From positions 3,489 to 67,488 of the forward strand of contig JBKQRT010000179.1 in NCBI GenBank assembly GCA_052143895.1: 64,000 bases of DNA. The letters run 5' to 3'. The notes under the pieces were generated by a model. The model was not told the origin of the DNA, ran no database searches, and saw only the letters and a list, made by a program, of their open reading frames with translations. The stretch is from Bog-756 sp052143895 (GTDB taxonomy: Bacteria; Actinomycetota; Acidimicrobiia; Acidimicrobiales; RAAP-2). Shown here piece by piece: positions 11,341 through 19,693 of the stretch. The position numbers and the translations under genes were made by a program. Within the stretch, counting starts at the first letter, position 1; every line of letters starts with the position of its first letter.

Positions 11341-11664
11341 ATGACCGATGGCTCCGGTGAGCCTGACGAGCAGGTGATGGACGCCGCGCCCCCGCCGCCA
11401 CCGCCACCGGCACGAGCGGTGGCCGACTACGCAGCCAGCGCCGCCATGGTCAACGACATCCTGTCCGCCGCCCCGGACGCCGAGGAGGACAGGACGCCGG
11501 ACCGTCGGCCGGCAGGCCCGGCGACGGACGGGAGCGGGCCGACGCCACCGGAGGAGATCACCGGTGCGGTGACCGATGAGGTGCGCGGCGAGGTGGTAGC
11601 TCCGTTGGCCGGCGACTTCTTCCAGCACCCAAGACCGAAGCGGCGGTTCTGGCGCACCAAGTAA
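11341..11664 (+). CDS. Small proline- and acid-rich unknown protein
   Basis: This 107-residue ORF has a run of seven prolines near residue 17, an acidic middle and a basic aromatic end (RPKRRFWRTK). No signal peptide, membrane helix or known domain is visible, and the composition suggests a disordered protein. The ATG overlaps the stop of a 7-codon frame (11321-11344) as ATGA, which could couple translation or be chance. No good ribosome binding site is seen. It lies convergent to moaC. Confidence 0.45.
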   Translation: MTDGSGEPDEQVMDAAPPPPPPPARAVADYAASAAMVNDILSAAPDAEEDRTPDRRPAGPATDGSGPTPPEEITGAVTDEVRGEVVAPLAGDFFQHPRPKRRFWRTK

Positions 11665-11675
11665 CGCCCGGCACG

Positions 11676-11703
11676 CACCCGCGGTCAGGCCAGGCGGCGG
11701 GTG
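11676..11703. terminator. Possible hairpin between convergent genes
   Basis: CACCCGC (676-682 of this kilobase) pairs perfectly with GCGGGTG (697-703) around a 14-nt loop, in the 40-nt gap between the stop codons of the proline-rich protein and moaC. There is no T-run. Confidence 0.35.
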
Positions 11704-11704
11704 G

Positions 11705-12190
11705 TCAGAGGGACGGATCCCGCTTCCACACGCCCGAACTTCCCCCGGTCTTCTCCCACAGCATGAGCTGGCCGATGCTCATCGTCCGGTCAGTCGTCTT
11801 GCACATGTCGTAGACGGTCAGTGCGGCGATGGCACAGGCCGTCATCGCCTCCATCTCCACGCCGGTCCGATCGACCGCCTCCACCTTGGCTTCTACCTCG
11901 ACGAAATCGTCCCCGATGGTGAAATCGACGTGCACGGCACCCACCAGGAGGGGGTGGCACATGGGGACCAGGTCGGCCGTCCGCTTCGCCGCCTGGATGC
12001 CCGCCACCCGGGCCGCGGCCAGGACGTCACCCTTGGTGATGGCGTTGTTCGCCACTTTGGCCGTGGTCTCGGGCTTCATCGCCACCTTGCAGCGGGCCAG
12101 CGCCCTGCGGTGGGTGGCCTCCTTGGGAGACACGTCCACCATCCGGGTCCCGCTGAACGGGTCGAGGTGGCTCAGGCTGCGGTCGGTCAT
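11705..12190 (-). CDS. moaC: Cyclic pyranopterin monophosphate synthase MoaC
   Basis: This 161-residue protein is the usual MoaC length. Family signatures are all present: FSGTRMVDVSPKEATHRRALA, the AITKGDVLAAARVAGIQAAK stretch, the active-site LVPMCHPL, GVEMEAMTACAIAALTVYDM and CKTTDRTMSI. MoaC works with MoaA in the first step of molybdenum cofactor synthesis, rearranging GTP-derived 3',8-cyclo-dihydro-GTP to cPMP. The ATG at 12190 is preferred over 12307 because the MoaC fold starts there. No ribosome binding site precedes it; instead the ATG overlaps the stop of a possible leaderless 7-codon ORF. No other moa gene lies in the window. Confidence 0.95.
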   Translation of the reverse strand: MTDRSLSHLDPFSGTRMVDVSPKEATHRRALARCKVAMKPETTAKVANNAITKGDVLAAARVAGIQAAKRTADLVPMCHPLLVGAVHVDFTIGDDFVEVEAKVEAVDRTGVEMEAMTACAIAALTVYDMCKTTDRTMSIGQLMLWEKTGGSSGVWKRDPSL

Positions 12191-12210
12191 GGGGCGACGC
12201 CGTGGATCAC
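12187..12210 (-). CDS. Possible 7-codon leader ORF upstream of moaC
   Basis: A GTG at 12210 lies exactly 6 nt after a -10-like TACACT and opens a frame reading VIHGVAP. Its TGA overlaps the moaC ATG as ATGA. If the transcript is leaderless, ribosomes would start here and reach moaC by termination-reinitiation, which would explain why moaC has no ribosome binding site. The arrangement is visible; translation is unproven. Confidence 0.3.
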   Translation of the reverse strand: MIHGVAP

Positions 12211-12216
12211 GACCCC

Positions 12217-12222
12217 AGTGTA
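12217..12222 (-). promoter_or_regulatory. Candidate -10 for moaC
   Basis: On the minus strand TACACT is followed by GGGGTC and then GTG at 12210, the same spacing as the other candidate leaderless starts in the window. Confidence 0.45.
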
Positions 12223-12311
12223 CGGGAGACCGATGGCCGGGGACGGCATTGGCACTCTCTCCATTAGACTGCCAATCCGACGCCAGGTCACGGATCGAGA
12301 GGAACATCCCG

Positions 12312-12692
12312 TTGCCAACCTACGAATACCGCTGCGACAGCTGCGAGCGCAGCTTCGACGTCGTGCAGTCCTTCCACGATGAGCCCCTGACCGAGTGCCC
12401 GACCTGTGGCGCGCCCGTGCGCAAGGTGTTCGGGAATGTCGGGATCGTGTTCAAGGGAAGCGGGTTCTACAAGACGGACAGCCGACCCGTGGCCGCCAAG
12501 TCGACGTCGGGCGACACCTCGTCGGGTGACACCTCGTCGGCCCCCGCGTCCGGGACCGACGCCGGCGCATCGAAGAGCGAGTCACCGTCTTCGGGTGGCG
12601 CCGCGCCGTCGAGCACAGCGACGCCGGCCAAGGAGTCCGCGACGAAGCCGGCACCGACTCCGTCCGGGGCCGGAACGACCTCGAATTCGTAA
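12312..12692 (+). CDS. FmdB-family zinc-ribbon protein
   Basis: The 126-residue product begins PTYEYRCDSCERSFDV and continues FHDEPLTECPTCGAPVRKVF, the CxxC...CxxC zinc ribbon of the FmdB family. GIVFKGSGFYKTDSR follows, as is usual for that family. The last ~60 residues are a low-complexity Ser/Thr/Ala/Gly/Pro tail. The start is TTG at 12312, which gives the invariant (M)PTYEY beginning and has AGAGGA about 9 nt upstream. These small proteins are proposed regulators, but function is poorly known. It is divergent from moaC and lies about 100 nt before the second pilT-type gene. Confidence 0.85.
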   Translation: MPTYEYRCDSCERSFDVVQSFHDEPLTECPTCGAPVRKVFGNVGIVFKGSGFYKTDSRPVAAKSTSGDTSSGDTSSAPASGTDAGASKSESPSSGGAAPSSTATPAKESATKPAPTPSGAGTTSNS

Positions 12693-12779
12693 GACCGATC
12701 ACCGACGCGCCTGCCCGGGCGCCGCTACCTGCCGGACGGCGATTTGAATAGGTCCTCGCCAACTGCGTGCGCCGGCCCG

Positions 12780-12785
12780 TACAAT
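12780..12785 (+). promoter_or_regulatory. Candidate -10 of a leaderless transcript
   Basis: TACAAT is followed by 7 nt and GTG at 12793. It overlaps the in-frame ATG at 12784, so a transcript from this promoter could not contain that ATG; the GTG is therefore preferred as the start of the PilT-like gene. Confidence 0.5.
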
Positions 12786-12792
12786 GGCGTCC

Positions 12793-13908
12793 GTGGACAA
12801 AGGTGACCTCGATCGCTTGTTGGTGATGTTGGCTGACGTGGACGGCTCGGACCTGCACGTCAAGGCCGGCGCACCTCCGCGGATGCGAGTGGCCGGCGCA
12901 CTCCGTTCTCTCGACGACGAGCCCTCGTTCACGGCTGAGGAAACCCAGCAACTCGCCAAGTCGATCATGTCGCCCGCCGTCCTCGACACGTTCCACGACC
13001 GGCACGAAGTCGACTTCGCCTACAGCGTGGGCGGAACGGGGCGGTTCCGTGTCAACGCGTACTACCAGCGCTCTTCAGTGTCGCTCGCCATGCGTCGGGT
13101 GCGTCCCAATGCGAGCACCGTGGCCGAGTTGGGGTTGCCCGAAGTGGTGACCCGTTTGGCGGAGGAGATGCGGGGGTTGGTGCTCGTGACCGGACCCACC
13201 GGGTCGGGAAAGACCACCACCCTGGCCGCCATGGTCGACCACATCAACCACAACCGATCGTGCCACGTGGTGACCATCGAGGATCCGGTGGAGTACCTGC
13301 ACACCGACGACCTGGCTGCCATCGACCAGCGCGAGGTCGGGTTCGACACCGACTCGTTCACGTCGGCGATGCGCGTGGTGCTGCGACAGGATCCGGACGT
13401 GATCCTGGTGGGCGAGATGCGCGACATGGAGACCGTCTCGGCCGCACTGTCGGCGGCGGAGACGGGCCACCTCGTGTTCTCGACCCTCCACACGATCAAC
13501 GCGACGGAGACGATCAACCGGATCGTCGACTTCTTCCCTCCCCACCAGCAGACCCAGATCAGGGTCACTCTGGCCGGAGCACTGAAGGGGATCATCTGTC
13601 AACGACTGATCCCGACTGCCGACGGGAAGAACCGGGTGCCCGTGCTGGAGCTCCTCGTCGTCAACGGTCGCATCCAGCAGGCGATCATCGATCCGCTGCA
13701 GACCGGTGACATCGGGGGGATCATCTCCGACGGTGAGTACTACGGGATGCTGACCTTCGATCAGTCACTGGTCACGCTCATCGCCGACGGCACCATCACG
13801 CTCGCCGAGGCGATGACGACGGCCACCAACCCGCACGATCTCAAGGTGATGCTCGAACGCAAGGGCATCATGCAGACCGGCCACCTGGCCACCGCTGCCT
13901 TCGGCTGA
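12793..13908 (+). CDS. Second PilT-type ATPase (PilT/PilU-like)
   Basis: This 371-residue protein is the size of canonical PilT and has no extra N-terminal domain. It shows DGSDLHVKAGAPPRMRVAG, Walker A GPTGSGKTTTLAAM, the Asp box VVTIEDPVEYLH, Walker B DPDVILVGEMRD and the His box TGHLVFSTLHT. Where PilT has AIRNLIRE it reads GRIQQAIIDPLQTGDIGGII, so the classic retraction signature is missing, as in accessory retraction ATPases such as PilU. It precedes pilMN-pilO with a ~400-nt gap and may be a separate unit. A role as auxiliary motor beside the PilT at 2715-4370 is inferred. Confidence 0.88.
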   Translation: MDKGDLDRLLVMLADVDGSDLHVKAGAPPRMRVAGALRSLDDEPSFTAEETQQLAKSIMSPAVLDTFHDRHEVDFAYSVGGTGRFRVNAYYQRSSVSLAMRRVRPNASTVAELGLPEVVTRLAEEMRGLVLVTGPTGSGKTTTLAAMVDHINHNRSCHVVTIEDPVEYLHTDDLAAIDQREVGFDTDSFTSAMRVVLRQDPDVILVGEMRDMETVSAALSAAETGHLVFSTLHTINATETINRIVDFFPPHQQTQIRVTLAGALKGIICQRLIPTADGKNRVPVLELLVVNGRIQQAIIDPLQTGDIGGIISDGEYYGMLTFDQSLVTLIADGTITLAEAMTTATNPHDLKVMLERKGIMQTGHLATAAFG

Positions 13909-14309
13909 GCTGCGCGGTCCGCCGAGGCCTGCCGGCTGGTGATCCGAACCACTCGGCGGGACCACCATCGTCCGCTTCGGACGCATGGATGCAGCCGGCG
14001 ACGGCGGCGCCTCTCCGACGATGCGACGCTCCCCGCAGTTCACGATAATCCGACCCCACTGCGCCTCAAGGTGGCCGGAATTCGGTCCGATAGGTCTTCG
14101 TAGAGTCTGGTGCACTTACAAGCCGGCACCAGCGACACCACCGATCGCCAACCGGCGGTCGCCCAGGACCGGAGAGCCATTGTGAGCACTGAGACCAGGA
14201 CGAAAGGTCGGCGTCGGCCCGCTCCGGTGGTGGACACGGTTCGGATGGCGGTCGTCGGAGCGGAGGGCACCACCGCCCTGCGTGCGGTTGAAGGCAAAGG
14301 GGAATTGGC
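13909..14309. other. Intergenic region before the pilM-pilN fusion gene
   Basis: About 400 nt with no supported gene. A 70-codon GTG frame (14110-14322) overlaps the pilM start, but its Arg/Thr/Ala composition is uninformative. The promoter for pilMN-pilO is expected here; TAGAGT at 14101-14106 is one possible -10 element. Confidence 0.45.
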
Positions 14310-16028
14310 ATGGCACAGCTAGTCGTAGGGCTCGACATCGGCACCAGTGCCGTTCGTGCCGCAGAGCTGGACATCAGTCATTCGCGACCGGTCCTCCTCA
14401 CCTACGGCCAGGTGGGCCTCCCGCCCGGTTCGCTGGTCGACGGTGAGATCCGGGACCATTCGTCCGTGACCCAGGCGATCAAGCGCCTGTGGGAGAACGG
14501 ACAGTTCTCGACATCTTCGGTGATCGTCGGGATTGCCGGCCTCCGGGCCATCACCCGCGAGATCGACCTGCCCTTCGTCCCCGACAGCGAGGTCGACAGT
14601 GCCGTCCGGTTCCAGTCCGAGGAAGTCATCCCCTTCCCCCCCGACCAGACGATCCTGTCGTCGCAGATCCTGGCCGACTACACCTCGCCCGAGGGCAACA
14701 AGATGCGCCGCATCCTGGTCGCCGCGGCCCACGTCGACCTGGTCAACGGCGTCATCGACACGGCGGAGAAGGCCGGCCTGACCGTCGAAGGCGTCGATCT
14801 CATCTCGTCGGCGCTGGTCCGGGCCATCGGCGGCCAGGAGGAAACCGACCGGCCGGAGGCGATCGTCTCCGTCGGTGCCGGGCTCACCGTGGTCGTCGTG
14901 CACCAACAGGGACGTCCGCAGTTCGTCCGCACCATCGGGTCCGGTGGCAATGTCACGACCGCCGCCATCTCCGGCGCACTGGACATCCCGATGTCCGACG
15001 CCGAGGGGCTGAAGCGCCGCATCGGCGAGGATGGCACCCAGCAACGGACGGCGGAGCGGTCCTCGCAGGCCAGCATGAACGAACTGGTCGGCGAGATCCG
15101 AAACTCGATCCAGTACTTCGCTTCGCTTCCGGGGCGGCTGCCCGTGTCGCGGGTGCTGGTGACCGGTGGAGGGTCGGCCCTCCACGGCCTGCTCCCGATG
15201 CTCGAGGCCCAGGTCCACCTCCCGGTGGTCAAGGTGTCGCCCCTGGCCCGGCTCGACACCACCAAGCTCGACCTGAGCGAGGGTCAGGCCGAAGAGATCG
15301 GCACCGTGCTGTCGACGCCCATCGGCTTGGCGTTGCCCGAGCCCGACAGATCGGTGAAGAAGTTCAACCTGCTTCCCCCCGAGGTGATCCACCGGGCCCG
15401 CATGAAGCGGATCCAGGAACGGACGGTCATCGGCTGTGCCGCCGTCCTCATCCTCCTGCTCGGCTTCGGGGCGTGGAAGTTCTTGCAGGTTCACAACGCC
15501 CAGAACAACGTCGATGCGCTGCAGTCCGACATCAGCACCTTGAACGCCCAGATCCCCAAGTACGACCTGGTCGTTGCGGCCAACACCGCATACACAGCCG
15601 GGGTGCAGCGTCGTGAGTCGGTGCTGAACTCCGCGGTCGACTGGCCACTGGCCCTCAACACGCTGGTCTCCATCACACCGGCCGGCGCCAAGGTACAGAT
15701 GTTCAGTGGAACCGCCGTTGCGGCGACCTCGGCTTCCACTTCGTCGGCGGGGACGGCGTCGTCGAGCGCCACCACCGCCAGCAGCGCCTCCGGAAGTTCC
15801 AACGCCACAACGTCCGCAGCCATCGGAACCATCCAATTGAGCGTGACCGGGCCGGGGCCGAGCCTGTCCATCTCCGAGGCCTGGATCAACGCCATCGCCG
15901 GCTCGCCACTGTTCGCAAATCCCCTTCAGGGCGCCACGGTGGTCAATCCCGATTCGAGCATCTCGTTCCCCTTCACCATCTCGATCACCCCCGAAGCCAG
16001 CCTCGACAAGAATGCGAGCCTCAAATGA
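14310..16028 (+). CDS. PilM-PilN fusion protein of the type IV pilus
   Basis: Residues 1 to ~345 are an actin-like PilM ATPase domain: QLVVGLDIGTSAVRAAELD, the phosphate-binding SVGAGLTVVVVHQ and the adenosine loop VLVTGGGSALHGL. Directly after it, VKKFNLLPPEV (about 348) is the short PilN cytoplasmic motif that PilM binds in other bacteria. A single membrane helix (TVIGCAAVLILLLGFGAWKF, about 373-393), a coiled coil and a periplasmic-type PilN domain with a Ser/Ala/Thr-rich insertion follow. In most species PilM and PilN are separate proteins, so here the interaction is built into one 572-residue chain. The reading frame is uninterrupted. The stop overlaps the next gene's ATG. Confidence 0.88.
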   Translation: MAQLVVGLDIGTSAVRAAELDISHSRPVLLTYGQVGLPPGSLVDGEIRDHSSVTQAIKRLWENGQFSTSSVIVGIAGLRAITREIDLPFVPDSEVDSAVRFQSEEVIPFPPDQTILSSQILADYTSPEGNKMRRILVAAAHVDLVNGVIDTAEKAGLTVEGVDLISSALVRAIGGQEETDRPEAIVSVGAGLTVVVVHQQGRPQFVRTIGSGGNVTTAAISGALDIPMSDAEGLKRRIGEDGTQQRTAERSSQASMNELVGEIRNSIQYFASLPGRLPVSRVLVTGGGSALHGLLPMLEAQVHLPVVKVSPLARLDTTKLDLSEGQAEEIGTVLSTPIGLALPEPDRSVKKFNLLPPEVIHRARMKRIQERTVIGCAAVLILLLGFGAWKFLQVHNAQNNVDALQSDISTLNAQIPKYDLVVAANTAYTAGVQRRESVLNSAVDWPLALNTLVSITPAGAKVQMFSGTAVAATSASTSSAGTASSSATTASSASGSSNATTSAAIGTIQLSVTGPGPSLSISEAWINAIAGSPLFANPLQGATVVNPDSSISFPFTISITPEASLDKNASLK

Positions 16029-16795
16029 ACACTGTCCGTGAGTACCGCACTCCGCTGTTGATCGGAGTCGGGACCCTGGTGGTCGTGCTCCTGCTGTGGG
16101 CGGTCCTCATCTCCCCGCAGAACTCGAAGCTCTCGAGCCTCCAGAACAAGGAATCAACGCTGCGGAGCCAGCAGACCACCCTGCAGGCCAAGCTGGTGTC
16201 ACTCAAGTCGGAGCAGCAGAAGCTGTCCACCAGCTGTGCCGACCTGCAGAAGATCGCCACACAGATCCCGAGCGTACAGAACCCGACCGACATCGACGCC
16301 GAGGAGTCGTCCTTCGAGAGCCAGTTCAACGGGCTGGCCGCATCCACGGGGGTGGCCCTCACCCAGTTCAGCGGCTTCGCACCGGCCGGTGCCGGGGCGA
16401 CCGCGGCACCGACCACGCCCTCGGCGGCCGGTGCGGCCGGTGCGGCCGGATCCACGCCGGGAGTCGTCGCCGTTCCCACCACGCTGACTGTCGGAGGCAC
16501 CTACGGCCAGGTCCTCAACTTCGTCAACGGTCTGGACAGCTTCCCCCGCCTCTTCGTGATTCAGACGTTCACGCTCTCCTACGGGACCGCCAAGGGCGGC
16601 TCGACAGGATCCTCTTCCTCGTCGTCGTCGGCCACCGCCTCGGCCAGTGCCCCCCCGCTGTGGACCGGTGGCACCCCGAACGCCCCAGGGGCGGGTCCTT
16701 ACACCGTGTCCATCGACGGGTCGATCTACTACACGACCACGCCGAGCGCATTGGACGCCTGCACCAAAGCCACCGAGGCGGTCAAGCAGAGCTGA
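16025..16795 (+). CDS. pilO: PilO-like pilus alignment protein
   Basis: The 256-residue protein has a short cytoplasmic N-terminus, one membrane helix (LLIGVGTLVVVLLLWAVLI, about 10-28) and a coiled coil (about 35-85: NSKLSSLQNKESTLRSQQTT...). A ferredoxin-like external domain includes the PilO-typical TLTVGGTYGQVLNFVNGLD. Ser- and Ala-rich inserts are present. PilO pairs with PilN to form the alignment complex linking the motor to the pilus. It overlaps pilMN by ATGA. No pilP or pilQ follows; the next gene is convergent. Confidence 0.85.
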   Translation: MNTVREYRTPLLIGVGTLVVVLLLWAVLISPQNSKLSSLQNKESTLRSQQTTLQAKLVSLKSEQQKLSTSCADLQKIATQIPSVQNPTDIDAEESSFESQFNGLAASTGVALTQFSGFAPAGAGATAAPTTPSAAGAAGAAGSTPGVVAVPTTLTVGGTYGQVLNFVNGLDSFPRLFVIQTFTLSYGTAKGGSTGSSSSSSSATASASAPPLWTGGTPNAPGAGPYTVSIDGSIYYTTTPSALDACTKATEAVKQS

Positions 16796-16823
16796 CCGCC
16801 CCCGGGCGATGAGCGGGTGGGGG

Positions 16824-18221
16824 TCAGCTGCCGCTGACCTGCATGTCGCCGACGGCCAGGGTCTGGCCGGCGGCGATGCCGGGAAGCCACTCGACGTCGG
16901 CGCCCACCGCCACCACCGACTGCAGCATGCGCTGGAGGGTGGAGGCGACGGTGATCTCCCGGACCGGCTCGGCCAGCTTGCCGCCACGGATGATGAGCCC
17001 CTCGGCGCCCACGGAGAAGTCGCCGCTGATCGGATTGACACCCGAGTGCACGCCGGTCACCGACTGGACGAAGAGGCCCTCCCCGACCGCCGCCAGCACA
17101 CCGTCCTCGTCGTAGCCCTGCGGACCGGGGGTGAGGGCGAGGGCCCGGCAGCCCGGTCCCGGCGTGCCCGAGAACCCGCCCCGCACCGCCGAACCGGTGG
17201 ACGACACTCCGGAGCGGGACGCGGACACCGTGTCGTAGAGGAACCCCCGGAGCACCCCGGCATCCACGAGCACGTTCCGGCGGCAGGCCAGTCCCTCGGC
17301 GTCGTAGGTCGCGGCGCCGTACGCCCTCGGGTCGGTGGGGTCGTCGACCAGCGTGAACACCGGATCGCCGACCAGCTCGCCGATCCGCCCGGCGAAGAAG
17401 GACCGTCCCTTGGCCACCGCCTCGCCCGACAGTGCCGCCGAGACCACCGACAGCAGCGTGCTGGCCACCCGCCGGTCGAACACCACGGTCGTGCGCGTCG
17501 AGGGACCCTTGGTCGCACCGAGCAGGCGCACCGCCCGGAGGACGGCGTCGGCGGTGGCCCGGTCGGGGTCCAGGCCGTCGAAGCCCCGACCCACGCTGAA
17601 GCCCCCACCGGTCTGGCTGGCGTCTCCCTCGCCGGCGATCACCCCCACGCCGATGTATCCCGAGGTCTTGCGGGTCGACGCCCGGATGCCGGTCGTGGAC
17701 ACGAGCGCCATCTCGACCGACCCGTCGCCGTAGTCGGCGTGGTCGACCTGACGGATGCGCGGGTCGGCCGCCCGGGCCTGGGCCTCGAGGGCCAGGGCCA
17801 GTTCGACCTTCCTGGTGGTCGGCACCGAGGCGAGGCCGTCGTCCCACAGGTCCACTGGCACCGCGGCCACGCCGTCGGGAACGGCCAGCTGCACGTGCTC
17901 GTCGGGGGTGGCGAACGTGGCGTTGTCCCGGGCTTCGGCGAGCGTCTCCTCCAGCACCGAGTCGTCGAGCGAGCCGGCCCAGGCGAAGCCGAGCCGGTGG
18001 TCAACCACCACCCGGATCCCGATGCCCGCCGAGGTGGCCGAGGTCAGCGACTCGACCTCGCCGCCGTAGGCGCGGATCTCGGTCTCGTCACCCCGGGCCA
18101 CGTACACCTCGACGTCCTCGCCCGATCTGGCCCAGCCGGCCACCCGGTCGGCGATCGCCACCAGGTCGTCAGGAGCCCCCGTCTCGGGGCGGGGCGGCGG
18201 CGCATCGACGGTGGTGGTCAT
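16824..18221 (-). CDS. tldE: TldE/PmbA-family metalloprotease partner
   Basis: This 465-residue protein belongs to the TldD/PmbA family: VEVYVARGDETEIRAYGGEV, AGIGIRVVVDHRLGFAWAGS near the N-terminus, and PISGDFSVGAEGLIIRGGKL plus the C-terminal MLQSVVAVGADVEWLPG. No HExxxH motif is present, as expected for the non-catalytic E subunit. TldD and TldE form a heterodimeric protease that degrades unfolded peptides and matures microcin-type peptides in other bacteria. The ATG at 18221 overlaps the tldD stop (ATGA), so the pair is co-translated. Confidence 0.92.
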   Translation of the reverse strand: MTTTVDAPPPRPETGAPDDLVAIADRVAGWARSGEDVEVYVARGDETEIRAYGGEVESLTSATSAGIGIRVVVDHRLGFAWAGSLDDSVLEETLAEARDNATFATPDEHVQLAVPDGVAAVPVDLWDDGLASVPTTRKVELALALEAQARAADPRIRQVDHADYGDGSVEMALVSTTGIRASTRKTSGYIGVGVIAGEGDASQTGGGFSVGRGFDGLDPDRATADAVLRAVRLLGATKGPSTRTTVVFDRRVASTLLSVVSAALSGEAVAKGRSFFAGRIGELVGDPVFTLVDDPTDPRAYGAATYDAEGLACRRNVLVDAGVLRGFLYDTVSASRSGVSSTGSAVRGGFSGTPGPGCRALALTPGPQGYDEDGVLAAVGEGLFVQSVTGVHSGVNPISGDFSVGAEGLIIRGGKLAEPVREITVASTLQRMLQSVVAVGADVEWLPGIAAGQTLAVGDMQVSGS

Positions 18222-19612
18222 TCCGCCGTTCCCCCGATCGTCACTCCGGTCAGCCGCATGGTGGCCTGGCCGCACCCGACCGGGACGCTCTGGCCGTCCT
18301 TGCCACAGGTCCCGGGCGTCATGCCGAAGTCGGTGGCCACCGCGTCGATCCGCTTGAGCACCTCAGGGCCGTTGCCGATGAGATTGGCGTCCCGCAGCGG
18401 ATCGGTGATCCGGCCGTTCTCGATGAGGTAGGCCTCGGTCGTGCCGAAGACGAAGTCGCCGGTGGTGGTGTTGACCTGGCCGCCACCCAACTTGGCCACG
18501 TAGACACCGCGGGGCGTCTGGGCCACGATCTCGTCGGCGTCCTCCTCGCCCGGAAGAAGGAAGGTGTTGGTCATCCTGACCATGGGCAGGTGCTGGTAGG
18601 TCTGGCGCCGCCCGTTGCCCGAGGACACCCGGCCCTCCTTGCGGGCCCGCAGGTAGTCCCACAGGTAGTCGGTGAGCACACCGTGGTCGATCAGCACGTT
18701 GCGCTGGGCCGGCCTCCCCTCGTCGTCTACGGCGAACGTCCCCCACTCCGAGCCGACCGTGCCGTCGTCCACCAACGTGACCAGCGGGCTGGCCACCTGC
18801 TGGCCGACCCTGCCGGTGTAGACCGACGCGTCCTTGACGATGTGGTCGGCCTCGAGCCCGTGGCCGCAGGCCTCGTGGAAGAGGATGCCTCCGCTGCCAC
18901 CGGCCAGGACCACGGGCAGCTCCCCGGACGGTGCCGGACGCGCCGACAGCTTGGACAACGCCCGTCGGGCGGCCAGCTTGGCGAGCTCCTCGACCGAGAC
19001 CTCGTCGAACAGCTCGAAGCCGAGCGTTCGTGCTGCCGTTTCGAAGCCGGTCTGCAGACCGGTGTCGCCCGTGGCCACGCAGGATACGGAGAAGCGGGTA
19101 CGCGCCTGCTCGTCCCGGGCCAGCAGGCCATCCGAATTGGCGATCAGCACCTGACGGCGCGAGGAGCCACAGCCCGCCTGGACCTGGGTGATCGCGTCCC
19201 CGGACGCCCGGGAGGCTTCGACCGCCCGCCGGAGCAGTTCGAGCGAGTCCGCCTTCAAGCCCTGGGCGTGCGCGCTGGAGCCAGCGCCACCCGCAGCGCT
19301 GTCCTGTCGGGGGAGGGAGACAGCCACGGCAGAGGCCCCGCCCCCGCCCGCCCGGGCCACCGCGGACGCCGCCTCGGCCGCCCGCAACAGGCCGGTCTCG
19401 GTCAGGTCGGCGGTATGGGCGAAGCCGGTGGTCTCCCCCGCCACCACCCGAATGCCAGCGCCACGCTCCCGACCCGAGGACAGCTCCTCCACCCGCCCGT
19501 CGTCCAGCATGGCGGACGAGGTCGACCGGTCCTCGGCGAAGACCTCGGCAAAGTCGCCGCCGTGGCGCAGCGCCTCGGACAGCACCCGTTCCAGCACGGG
19601 GGATTCGATCAC
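18218..19612 (-). CDS. tldD: TldD-family metalloprotease
   Basis: At 464 residues this matches the family length and carries the zinc motif HEACGHGLEAD inside GGSGGILFHEACG. It also has the N-terminal GRERGAGIRVVAGETTGFA and the C-terminal GGQVNTTTGDFVFGTTEAYL. The start is GTG at 19612 with GAGGAGG about 6 nt upstream; the frame stays open to 19897 but without family similarity. Downstream tldE overlaps by 4 nt. TldD supplies the active site of the TldDE protease. No peptide precursor gene is evident next to it. Confidence 0.94.
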   Translation of the reverse strand: MIESPVLERVLSEALRHGGDFAEVFAEDRSTSSAMLDDGRVEELSSGRERGAGIRVVAGETTGFAHTADLTETGLLRAAEAASAVARAGGGGASAVAVSLPRQDSAAGGAGSSAHAQGLKADSLELLRRAVEASRASGDAITQVQAGCGSSRRQVLIANSDGLLARDEQARTRFSVSCVATGDTGLQTGFETAARTLGFELFDEVSVEELAKLAARRALSKLSARPAPSGELPVVLAGGSGGILFHEACGHGLEADHIVKDASVYTGRVGQQVASPLVTLVDDGTVGSEWGTFAVDDEGRPAQRNVLIDHGVLTDYLWDYLRARKEGRVSSGNGRRQTYQHLPMVRMTNTFLLPGEEDADEIVAQTPRGVYVAKLGGGQVNTTTGDFVFGTTEAYLIENGRITDPLRDANLIGNGPEVLKRIDAVATDFGMTPGTCGKDGQSVPVGCGQATMRLTGVTIGGTAE

Positions 19613-19681
19613 AGGAGCCTCCTCGCTCGGCAACTCGGCCGCACCCCAGGGCGCGAGGTGGCCGATGGCTGCTCTGTCACG

Positions 19682-19687
19682 TATCGT
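19682..19687 (+). promoter_or_regulatory. Candidate -10 of a leaderless transcript
   Basis: TATCGT is followed by 6 nt and the GTG at 19694, with no ribosome binding site, in the 81-nt gap divergent from tldD. Confidence 0.5.
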
Positions 19688-19693
19688 ACCGGC

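Noticed and set aside
11321..11344. Second 7-codon frame ending ATGA, before the proline-rich protein
   Set aside because: It resembles the moaC leader arrangement but has no -10 element at the leaderless distance, so chance is likely.
14110..14322. 70-codon GTG frame overlapping the start of pilMN
   Set aside because: Low-information composition, and no recognisable promoter or ribosome binding site at the right distance.
16796..16823. Hairpin between pilO and tldE
   Set aside because: C-run and G-run pair only imperfectly in 28 nt; not strong enough to call a terminator.
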